DNA from: Beta vulgaris subsp. vulgaris
Taxonomy: Eukaryota > Streptophyta > Magnoliopsida > Caryophyllales > Amaranthaceae
Direction: 5' to 3'
DNA: 64,000 nt
Assembly (NCBI RefSeq): GCF_026745355.1
Contig: NC_079206.1
Coordinates: forward strand, 43,211,104 to 43,275,103
Position 1 is the stretch's first letter, and every line of letters starts with the position of its first letter. The notes under the pieces are model-generated. The model saw only the letters and a list, made by a program, of their open reading frames with translations. It was not told where the DNA came from and ran no database searches. The translations under genes and the position numbers were made by a program. This document shows positions 35,076 through 47,000 of this stretch, one piece after another.

Positions 35076-38000
35076 ATGAAAAGAAATGAAAAAAAAAAAA
35101 TGAAAGAAAAACAACAAAAAAAAATCATGAGAGATGAAAAAAAAAATAATAATGATGAGTGGCTAGGTGAAAACCCGGGAGGGCGCCTAGGCAAAAGGAG
35201 AGGACTCGGATGTCACTTATTTCTGGAGTGGTGGCATATGAAGGGTGTTTGAAGCGGCGTTTGGGTAGGTCACTCATGGTTGAAATAAGGAGGTTGGGTT
35301 TAGATGGTGGTAGGTTAGAAACCTCTTGTTTTTCATCTTGGAGCCATAAGGGGAGTTGGAGGTTGTTTTAAGAGGTAAGCTCTTGGTTTGATGGTGTTAT
35401 TCCGAACCAAGGCTTTGTTTTGAGGGAGTAGTGTGTGAGTTGAGCTTGGGGGATCTAGGCATGTTAGCTCCCTTGCTCTTTGGTTTGTGTGCAGTTAGCT
35501 TGGGTGTGTTGAGGTCATTTCCACACCAAGTTAACTATCCTTGTGGATTATGGAGCGATAAGATGGCTAGAGTTTTGATGCGTTGAGGTTACTTCCGCTC
35601 AAACTTTAGCTAGTTGCGATTCATCACTTATTCGCTTTTGATTGGAGTAGTGGTGTTAGGATTGGATTTTGTGTGAATTTCTCCATGCTTTCCTTGATAG
35701 ACCTTGGAGATAGAAAGGAGTTAGGATTTTACTCGAGGACGAGTAAAGGTCTAAGCATGGGGGAATTTGATATGCCATGTTCATATGGCATTTTCAGTAC
35801 TTATTTGGCTATTTTTGTGTGGTCTTGAACATATTTTGTTATGATTTTGTACTCTTTCTCATCAATTGGTATTTGAGTTCTTTATTTTCTTTTATGTTGA
35901 TGAGAGGGTCCAATTGTAACAATGTGCTATTGAAGAAAATGCCAAGTCACAAAGTCAAGTGTACAAGTGGAATAAGTCAACAAAGTGCATTTAAGTGGCA
36001 AGGAAACAAGAATGGGAAGAATTTGTTAATCAATTGAGGAAGCATCCAAGGAAAGATGGAGGAAGATGTACCGGCAGCCTCCGCGGTCGCGGGACTAGGA
36101 CCGCGGTCGCGGCGAATTTTGGAGAGAATAAGAATTTGCCGTGAGCATCTCCGCGACCTCACCGCGGTCGCGGACCCCTCCGCGGTCGCGGTGATTGCCT
36201 CCGCGGTCGCGGAGCCCTGCAACGCGGATTTCGGCTTTTCGTCTTCTCTTGTTTTGCTGATTAAAGGAACATTTCGTCCTTTGTGTTTTGGATCGTTTTT
36301 TTTTTTCATCTGGTTTTTAGAGAGAACTGAATTAAAAATTGTAATCTTTTATATTATGGAGAGCTAATCTTCCATCTTGGTGTATCAATCGAATCAACCA
36401 TTTTAATCAACTTGTGAGTTCAATTCTTCCTTTAATTTGCTTGAATGTTGATGATTCTTCATGTTCTTCATGTTTGATTGTTTTTGTGCTTAAGTTAACT
36501 TGATCAATTAACTTCTTGCTTATTGCAATCTCTACTATCTAGATAATTGTCTGCTTTGAGATTGTCTAGGGTTTGTAGTTTATGCCCAATTATTGCACGC
36601 TCGTGGATGATTGAGTATAAGAAGAATCATCATATAATTTCGCATTCGACCGCTTGTGTGAATGCTAGATTACCCTATTGAAATCTCCTAGTTGTTATCT
36701 AATTGCTTAATTGAATCTAGAACGCTTGGACTAGGTTGTTATGCCATTAAGGGTAAGATTAGAGCGCTCGCTTAGTCTTACCACTACGTTAGGGGAGATT
36801 GAATCTTATGATTCACAATAGGGCGTTCAAGTAACTTATGTGTCGAATTGTTCAATGATCAAGGGTTGAATTGGTTGTGAAGATTGATTGCCAAGATCTC
36901 GTTTATTATTTGATTTTCCTTGTTTTTGCTTTGTTTGTTTAATTTTCATTCCTCAAAACCCCCCATTGTTGCCATAGCACACGTCTAGTCAAGCCAAACC
37001 TACCTTCTCCGTGGATTCGAACCTTACTTCCTATTACTACGTTTGTGTAGGGTAGTATTGATTTATTTGCGCGTTAGCCGATACGACTTAGGCCTCGCCA
37101 TGTGTCAATAAGATCCATGTAATGTCCCCATAGATGAGCAAATTGCGCCATTAAATTGATGATTGAGGTCAAATTAACAGAGGATTATGTATGCTATCCT
37201 TACATTCCCTCTTAATTCCTCTCCCTTGCAAGATGGATCATTTCAATCTTCAAATTTTGCCAGGAATATATCAATATAGCTTCTTGACTCAAAAAAGTGC
37301 CTCGCTTATGTTGAGTCAGTCGTGCCTACAGTTTGCTACAGCATTATGCTCTACTTTTATCACAAGTGAGAAATGGAAATCTTACCTAAAAACATGATTA
37401 AAGCAAGGATATAATGGTATTATGAGACTTTAGAGGACATATTGTACTAAAGTTTCCTCTCATAAATCCTATATACGAGATTATAAGAGAGCTGCACAGA
37501 AAGTAAGTAGGTGGCTCCATAAAAACCTATTTATAGTGCAGAAGTAGGTGAATCTCATTCTCACCTCTTCTTTGAGTTCTGATTGTAAGTAGAGTAAGGC
37601 TGTCTTGTGGACATAGAATACTGGCTTGGTCTGCAGAGTAGATGTGTTGATTTAAATGATATGCTGAATTGGCTGGCTAGGAAGACTAAGTTACAGAAGA
37701 TGGTTATTGCTCCCACCATTGATGCTCTGATTTACTTCATTCAGTGGGTAAGAAATGATTCTCTTTGGAATCAACAGGTCTGAAATATAGCTATACGTGT
37801 ACAGAAAGTGAAAAGGAATACAGTTGCTAAAAATTTTCTATACTTCCTAGAAAGGTTTCCAAGGAAAGATACCTCTTCTTCCTTCTTAGAGGAGTCCATC
37901 CTAGATGGTTTGCTCTGTGTTCCGGAGATTAGGATGTAATAGGCCCGTCAGTTTGAAATACAACTTCTCATTTATGAAAAGAGAGTATAAAATAAATTAA

Positions 38001-41000
38001 GAAAAGTATCCTCCTAAAGACAAGGATCGCTCACTAGAGATACATGAATACTTTATGAAGTTCCATCCAAAAGATGAGCAACATGATCTAGATAATGGAT
38101 GAAAATGGTGACTTTGCTTAACAAAAAAGGGAAGTCAAAATCTCATATTTCCTTGTCCAAGACATATTTTATGGATCCTGCAATAATGAGTACTTGTTCC
38201 TTCAATCATTTGCTTACGAAGAGTACTTGTTCTTTCAAACATAAACTTAGTAAGAGTACTTCTCTCAACCACATACTTAAGAAGTATTAGTCTTGTCGCC
38301 TTGTCTTTTCTTTCTCAAGCTGATTGAATTTTCCATCCAAATTCCCCTGACTTGTCCTTTACACAAACAAACACTACCCCTGAACCAGCAATTGTCTTGT
38401 TAGTTGAGTCTTTAAATTGATGACATATTCTATTCTCCGAAATTTATATCAAATTATCACCATTATAGAACACGTTTCAAAACTGGTGACTTATGACAGC
38501 TACTTTAGGAATGTAAAACCACATTATCACCATTATATTCAGGTATATGTGACATTTTATCAATCATTAAGGGGGCATTTGGTTGTAAAGGGAATGGAAT
38601 CAAGAAAGGAATAGAGGGGGAAAGGGAAGTGAAACCCTTATATTTAAGGTATTGTTTGGTTATACATGGTCATTCCATCTTTCTTCCTCTTCTTACCATT
38701 CTTCCACCAAAGCACCACCATATTCAACTACTCTACACTATTAGCGCCACCACCACCCCTCCCCACCTTGTGGAACCCCCGCCTCCTCCATACCATATAC
38801 GCTAACGCTGCCCCTCCCTGTCCTCGATCATCACTGCACGCTTCCCTTCATTGTGACCATTGTGCTCTCCCCTTCCCGGTAGGCTACCGCCGAGTCACCC
38901 CCTTCCTTCTACGCCACATGCCGCGCCCTCCCTTCCCAATTTTCCACGGCAAAATTCTAAGGTTTTTAAGTGGGTGGGTGTTTTTCGGTGGTTGGGTTTT
39001 TAAGTGGGTGGGTGTTTTCGGTGGTCGGGTCAACTAAGTGGACAAATCTGGTGGTTGGGTGGGCGGTGCTGGTTGTTAGGAGTGGTTGGATTGTTGGGTG
39101 AGGTTTGCCATGTTGGTGGTGGTGGTCGTTGGGTGTGGGGCATGATGATTGGCTAGGCAGGTGGTGGTTGAATGGAGATGGTGGTTGAATGGGCGCTCTG
39201 GTGGTTCAGTGGTCAGGTCCATTGGTGGTTGATTGGGCGCTCTGATGGTTGAGTGGTCGGATGAGGTAGTAGTTGAATGGTCAAAGTGATGGTCAATAAG
39301 TCAAGGAAAGGGTAAGAAAAACATTCGGGGATGAGAGAAATGAGACTAGAGGACATTTGGGGTAAGGAGAGGTAAAGAAAATCATTAAATTGAGCAAACA
39401 AACAAACAAGGGAATCAACTAAGGAGGCATTTGGTATCAACAGGGTAAAGGAAATGGAATCAAGAAAGGGTAGAGGGGGAAAGAAAACTAAAACCCTTAG
39501 ATGAAAAGGATTGATTTGTTGGTATATAGCCATTCCACCTCTCACTATTGCTCCACCACTATTCCTCACTCTAAATGTGAGGCTGCTGCCCCCTCCACAT
39601 CCTCCATCGCCACCACCGCCCCGCCTTTCTTTCCTCCCTGGCCGCTGACCCTCGCCTTTCCACTTTCGCCATCACCGCCGACCTCGCCTTTCAAGAAAGG
39701 GTAAGTGGATGGTTAGAGAGGTGGATGTTGCATCGCCTTTCTCCCCCCTCCCGTTCGTAGGGTGCGTCGCCTCCTTCCCCTCGCGTAGCCCGCATCGCCT
39801 CCTCCCTTTGCGCAGCCTATGCGCCTCCTCCCCTTCGTGCAGCGTGCAACGCCTCCTTTCGGGTGGTTGTGAGTTTAGATTTAGGGTTTTCAGGGGTAAG
39901 AAAGGTGTTTTCGTGGCCAAGGAGGGTGTTTCCGAGGCTATAGGGTAGTTTGGGTGGCTGCAAGGTTGTTTTTGGGGGTTGGTGGGTGGTTTCCAGGCCG
40001 TTTTAGGGGACAGGGGGTGGCCAAGAGCGTTGGGGTGGTTTTCAGGTAGCGGAGGTGGGTTTTCCGGTAGCATAGGTGGGTCGTTTGGGGGTGCGGGGGT
40101 GCGGTTCGTGGTTAGGGTGGTGAGGTGGGTGGTTCCGTAGGGGGTGGGATTAAACTTGGGTGGTCAAACTTAAGTGGTCAAGGGTTTCCCTTATCCCTAT
40201 TTGAAAGTGGAGGGGGTGTGGGTAATCATGGGGAAAGGGGGGAAAACAAACCCCCAAAACAAACAAGATAAAAGGAAATCAAGAGATTCTATTCCCTTTC
40301 CCTTTCCAATTTCCCCCAAACCAAACGCCCTCTAAGTTGATTCCCTTACCCTTTCCAGATTACTCCCAACCAAACGCCCACTAATATTATTCTAGAGGGA
40401 AACTCAAACCACTTATTAGAAACTGAGTTTCTGAAACTTTTAGCGTTATTGTCACATTCGGCATGGTTTATAATTTTATTCCGGGCCAAAAGAATACAAA
40501 TTGTTTTCATGTCTGACGTACTAAAGCAAAAACGAATAGTTTTTGTTAAGTAGCTTCCAAAAGCAGATTATGCGTATAGGCCAAAACTTCAACGGATCCA
40601 TGGTCCTCAGTACCATGTCTTTCTGCACATTTGTCGTGTTACAAGTCTCCTACTAGATGCAGCAAAGCAATGCATCAACTGCTTTGTAAATGTAGCATGG
40701 GTGTTTCACAAAATTACAAATAGCAGAAAAACCCTTGACAAGACATTAGAGTCCCACAAGAACTACAAAATGTAATGACAAAAAACAATTTTCCACAAAA
40801 TCAATTAGTCATTACACTAAGTGAGAAGGGAAGCTGATGAGTTTTGGGATTTAAGTAATCCCCATTATATATTTTCAAATTAGTGATCACCAAATAAATA
40901 TATACATAAAAGTTGCAAATATACCATATGCATATCTAAGTAATTATCTACAATTGCCCACTAGTCATAAGACTGAGAAGAATATTAAACTATGAAAATA

Positions 41001-44000
41001 CCAAAATATTATTTCCCCCTAGTCATAAATACCAAAATATTCTTCTCAATTAATGATCACAAAAATATTATCGAAATACCATATTGAAAAGTAGATACCC
41101 ATACCTAAACATACATACCAAAAAATTTGCTCCCCACGTTTTTCAACTTCTTGATGTCCAGAAGCTAAGAATGCCAAAAAACATAAGCGAGTTTCGGGAC
41201 ACATATAAAGGTTATGGGCGGCTTATAAGTGGTTTTCTGAGTCCATAATCCCATTCTAGACATCCCTATTTAAATCTTAGCTCAAACCCCACAAAATCAA
41301 CAAGTGATTAGTTTTCTCATTTTCTCAAGCTAGCCAATCCCTGTCGGCTATAAGCTTCGGTATATTTTGCCAAATAGACACGACACCGACATCGACACAA
41401 AATCCGTGTCAGATCGAGCAAGTATCACTCGACACGGCTAACCCTAGATGCTCAAACCCTAGAGTTCAAATGTGAAGAGGAGAAGAGAAAAGAATCCTTG
41501 AAAAACATCATATTTAGGGTTACTTAGATCTAGGGTTTGTAACTTTACATCTGGAAATTGAAGCACTAAATGTAGATGGAAGAGGACAAATACTTAGGGC
41601 ATTAGTTCGTCATTGACAGGCGAGTGGATTCATGGTTGTTTCGTGGTGTTGTGAGAAGCTTCCGGTGGCTCACATCTAAGGTTTGTCTTTTGTTTTTGTT
41701 TTGGGATCTTAGCTTCATGGTTGGCTGTGTGGTTGTTTTGTAAAAGAAAAGAAAGGAGTGTAGTCACGTGGGGTTGCTCACTAAACAAGGTTCAATCTTT
41801 GACTTTTTCGGCTTTCTTTTTTATTCTCCTGTCTCTATCCCTTTTTCTTCTTTTCTCTTTCTTTTAGTGCGAAAGTAATGGTCATGGATCAACGCTTGTA
41901 CTTCCTTTTTATTTTTTATTATGTAGATTTAAATTATTGGATTTATTATTAAATTTTAATTATAAAATATTAATTTCGTGTACCCGTACCCATGTCCTAA
42001 TTTCGGGCAGAGTCCCCGTGTCCTAACTTTTTAGAAGTGTTGTACCGGACACTCGGATCCGACCCATACCCGACACTCATATACGAGTCCAGGTAACATA
42101 GGCTATAAGTCTCAATACAGAACAGTAAATATCAAAAACATAAAGTGTAGATGCAAACAAAGATGTCTTTGGCTATAGTATTAAAGACTTACTTAGGACA
42201 TGACCAATCCCCTTTTGAAGCACTCACAGAGTTAACTGATTGTTCCTTCTTATAGGCTAGCTTTTGAATAGTCTCACGAGGAGGACCTGTAGAAGCTTCA
42301 CTCGAGTCAATCAACAACCTCAACAATCTTCTTGAAGCTGATTCAGCCTGCTCAATACTTGGAGCACTCGCTGCTCTAGATATAAGTTGTGGGTCTAGTG
42401 CATAAGATAACAAGAGGCGCATGACATCGACCATTCGAGCCTCCCCTTCAGATGTCCCAAGCATCACATAAGCTCGATCACAAGATCCTTGAAGACTGCA
42501 TGTGTTACATACCTGCAGGTACACCAACATTAACGATCTATGCTTAGCTAAATAAAGAAATGCAATCAGCTGTGAAGTGAATAAACCAGGTCCAAACATA
42601 TGTTTAGAGAAAGAAACAATCTTTAATGCCTTTAAATTCTCTACATATCATGATATATCATTAATTACTGCTCTCCCAGGCCCGAGCATAAATAGTTGTC
42701 ACTTTGTCCCAAAATCCCAATGCCTTGTAATGACTCTATTATAAAGGTCTTTACGTAATTCTTCCTCCGTTTCTTTTCAAGTGACTAAGAGAGAAAGTGG
42801 GGAATACCAAGGATTTTAGAGAGAGAAAGTTGGAACCACATGGTTAAAGGGGATATTAGGTGAGTAAAGTAAAAGTGGGAGGCAATTATGCATATAAGTG
42901 GTGGCAAATCTGTAAGAAAAGGAAAGTTACATTGCCATTTTGAGCTATAGGTCACTTATTGTGACAATTCATGATATATCATTAATTACTGATCTGCCAG
43001 GCCCGAGCATAAAATAGGTATCACTTTGTCCCAAAATCCCAATGCCTCGTAATGACCCTATTATAATGGTCTTTATGTAATTCTTCCTCCGTTTCTTTTC
43101 AGGTGACTAAGAGAGAAAGTGGGGGAATACCAAGGATTTTAGAGAGAGAAAGTTGGAACCACATGATTAAAGGGGATATTAGGTGAGTAAAGTAAAAGTG
43201 GGAGGCAATTATGCATATAAGTGGTGGCACATCTGTAAGAACGGGAAAGTTATATTGCCATTTTGAGCTTAGGTCACTTATTGTGAAAATTCCATAAAAG
43301 GGAAGTTAGTGACTTAATAAGAAACGGAGGTAGTAGTTGGTACATTAGTAAGTATGTTCCCACACTCCCGATTTTTACCATTTAAGTAAGTGCATCTAAG
43401 AAGTGCAATGAATAAACCAACTATTTTAAAAAAGCTAGCAACTTTTCCAAAGCATCCTGGATATAGTACATGAGGCTATTGTTTCCTGATGGAAGGAGTA
43501 TAAGACTTACTGAAACTGTTATTAGTATAATTACTGTTATTTCTTCATCTTCAAAAGTTAGGGAGCTACAAAAGTTGAGATATCACTCCCCAAAGGCTGA
43601 ACTCTTATTTATCAAACAAGATTAAATTCCTAAGCCTGGTACTTGAATATGAAAATAAATTTATAGCATATGCATATATGATCAGAGTAGATACCTATCC
43701 TGCCAATGATATTATTTTCAATGTGCATGTTGAATACAATTAACATGGTAACTCTTCAACTCGATATTAGATATGCAACAAGGGAAGGATCTTAGTTGGG
43801 GCTATAAATATATATACATGATGATTAAAGATTCAATTTTTAAGCTGGAGGTTGAGTATTCGAAACCTGGCCCTATAAAAGTTTTGGCCCAAGATCCGCC
43901 ACTTAGCATCACCCAAAATTTATTCAAACTGAAGATATATACACTCTTCAAGGGGCATTAAAAGTCTCCACTGAAATTTTACAATGACTAGAGTATCACT

Positions 44001-47000
44001 TTCAATGCAAAGAAACTTATATCATGAATCTAAAGATGGAAGGATACCATGTTGAAGTGGTAGTGAAGACGAAGGACCCAACATGAATGGAGCAAGTCTT
44101 GTGTAAGATTGTCTTAGAAAAAAAATTATGTAAGCCTACCTCATTTTCTGCCATAAGAGGGTCAAGGTTTAAGTTAAAAGGGTTACTTGTCAAGTTAAGG
44201 CCTAATGGGATAACTTTTTGATAAAGGGTCATCTCTTACCTTAAAAGAGTCACGTTATTGTTTAAATCACATAGTTACCCCCCTCTTTTACCATAGACTA
44301 TGGTGAGTTGGTCTTATAGGAGAATCTGTAACGTGAATGAACAAGCTAAAAAATGCCATAACAATTCACTATGTCAAATAGTAGTCTCAGCTGCAACTAA
44401 TGAAGACGTAGATTATGTATCAAAATTTAACTTCGAGCCCTCGTTGTTCTATGACTGGCCTTGATAAATGAGTGTGAAGCCGCCTCCTAATTTTTTATTT
44501 TTGTTGATGAGATGTTACAATGTCCCGGATATCACGTAGCATTCTATGTCCTTTATACACATCTGGCATAACAGACAAACTAGAGACGTTATTTGTTCGA
44601 AATATTGTAAGAAAATCATTTATGTGACAGGAGATAAGATAATAGTACAAGCATAAGAAAGGAAAATTTGTGAGAAAAGACCTTATTTGTTAGAAATATT
44701 GTGAAAAAATACCTTATATAATTGTTTTGTGAGAAAACACCATATGTGAGTTTTTTTTACTAAAATACACATTATCTCTTCGGCCAAACAGTAAAAAAAA
44801 CAAGCATTTGACCTATCCTTTTAGGGCGTGGAGCCGTGGACACCACGCTCATTACATTTATATTTTTGTTCTTTTCTTGTGCCTCTTCAACTATTATGAC
44901 CTCTACTCTTCCAACCCCACCTATTCAAACTTCAACTATCCAGTTGCAATGGTTGCTTTTGTATCTAGTGTTACCATCATTCTAAAGGTTTGAAAACTTA
45001 ACAAGGGTGAAGGTACGGCGTGAATCAGATAAGAGGCATAAATCGTGTATTGCATGCTTCATTGGCCAATTCTACCCTTTCTTCTTTCTCTCTTCCAATT
45101 TCTTCTCAATCACACATATAATTCTGTTTTCTAAAAGAATAGTGGGGTAATCAATTAGGTGATTGTGTTAGAATTTTGATAATCTCCCCTTTTGTAGTTT
45201 ATATGTTTTTCTTTTCCTTTTTCTTGGGTGAATGAGAATTAGGGTGAATATATTTGGGGTTTTGAGCTAATTTTGAGATGGAATCAAGCAAGAGCCCTTG
45301 ATTAGGAGTAACTGAAAAGGGTAGAAATAAAACATCAATATAGATAATGTGTTTGAATTCACGGCCCAAGAGGGAAAGTTCAGAAAAAATGTCAAATGCT
45401 GAAAATTTCAACTAGTTGGCTGGGATCTCATAATAAGGTGTGTATTCTAATGAAAAAAAAACCTCATATAAGGTGCTTTTCTCACAAAAACAATTATACA
45501 AGGTGCTTTCGGAAAGATTTGTAACAAACAAGGTCCTTTTGCAAATTTCCCTTTGAATATATGAAATGAGAGAGTAAAAGTGAGAGGAATAAGACGAGAA
45601 AAATCATGAGGAACCAAAAACAGGTTATCTTCTTAAAATCATCAAGAAAGGAAAGATTTAAGCACCACATTTACTTGAAAAGCCACCTTAGTTCAAAAAA
45701 GTTACCAATATTATGAGGCAATCAAGTAGCAAACTTAATAGTAGACATCCTAAAATCAGCACTACCAGTGTACCTCAACAGGCTCATAAGCACAGGGGAA
45801 GATGGTAAAAGAATTACCTAATTCATGATTCAACATCACGTGGAAGAAAAGAACTCAAAAAAGGAAAGATCAAATTGCAAGACGGCAATATATACTACAA
45901 AAAAATTGAATCTAAATCTTAGAACTATGAATCTTTAGGTGCTCAACAGAACACTAATTATTAATTATTTAACAAGAACAATGAGCTTGGATCCTAATCT
46001 AATCTTCTATCTAATGCCTTTTCGCATAAGTTCATAGCTGCAAAAGATTTTTCTCTCTGTCCACTATATATCGAAAATTGGACATGCTTTTAATATACTT
46101 TATCCGATTCTCAATAAGTGAAACATAGAGAAAGTGGGGGAAAATCAAGAAAAGTAAAGAAAGAAAGTTGGGACCCCATAGCAAAGTAAATTAATTAAAA
46201 GAATTAACCAAAATAGTGGTATTGAAAAACAAAAAACAAAGATAGGCACACTACCCCTCCATTTCAAGTTTGTAATAAAAAAACGAAGATTTTTGGCTAT
46301 CTCAAGTTTGGTGTCACTTATTGTGACATTTCCATATACGGAAATTGTGTTATTGAAAAACAAAAAAAGCATAGCCCTAACCCTCCATTTAAATCATGCT
46401 TAAAATTTGATTTACGAGATAGGCACACTAGACATATCGTATGATTATTAACAATTAATTATCTAGGGCCAAAAAGTGTCCTTACGAATTCGTGCCATGA
46501 ACATAAAATTTGATGTAATTGACTCCATATTTCTCTAGAGGACAAGTTTGCTCGCTAGTTCGTACATTTATCAATTTTTTTGAAGGAATTGCTATAGTAG
46601 TAATGCTTCTGATGATGGCAATTGACGGATGTATGATGGAAGTTACAGATTGTCATGCATCATCAACAACTCACCATATTAAAGAAGTTCCTAATATATG
46701 TATCAGGCTACGTTACTCCGACACCCTCTTGAACTTCACGTGTCGCGTGTCGACTCGACACGACGCGCAACACGACGCGCGACACGCCTGGAAATGGGAG
46801 TCGATACGCGTATCGATAAAGTGTCGACTATCGGACACTCATTTTGCGAAAGTGAAAAAGAAACGCGGAGAGAAAAGGGGGGAAAAAATCAGATCTAGGG
46901 TTTTTTGTCAAAATTTTCGAACTCTCTAACCTTAACTGAGAAACTAGTCGCCTACCGTCGTCGACCGCCGTCTCCGGCAATTCCTCCTTCGCGTTTCATG

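Larger units (their letters stand above)
28906..37100 (+). mobile_element. Athila-like Ty3/gypsy element lacking pol, in intron 3
   Basis: LTRs lie at 28906-30241 and 35768-37100 (about 1335 bp, start TGATATGCCATG, end GCCTCGCCA), with a perfect target-site duplication tgtgt at 28901-28905 and 37101-37105. The primer-binding site TGGCGCCGTTGCCGGGGA (30246) is of the Athila/Tat type. The interior contains frame-shifted gag and protease and a separate 3' ORF, but no reverse transcriptase, RNase H or integrase. It is opposite in orientation to the host gene. LTRs are about 98-99% alike by eye, so insertion was recent and must have used proteins from another element. Confidence 0.95.

Noticed and set aside
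39672..40073. Pro/Arg-rich 133-codon frame
   Set aside because: Compositional frame within the nested inverted-repeat element.
42189..42599. Zinc-finger exon 3 read as an independent small gene starting at the upstream Met
   Set aside because: The conserved frame starts exactly at a consensus acceptor (CTGCAG) and joins exon 2 in phase; the upstream residues are intron.
46519..46929. 136-codon frame with His/Arg-rich segment
   Set aside because: The frame crosses the hAT-like element's left boundary and target duplication at 46700-46708, so it is a chance fusion.
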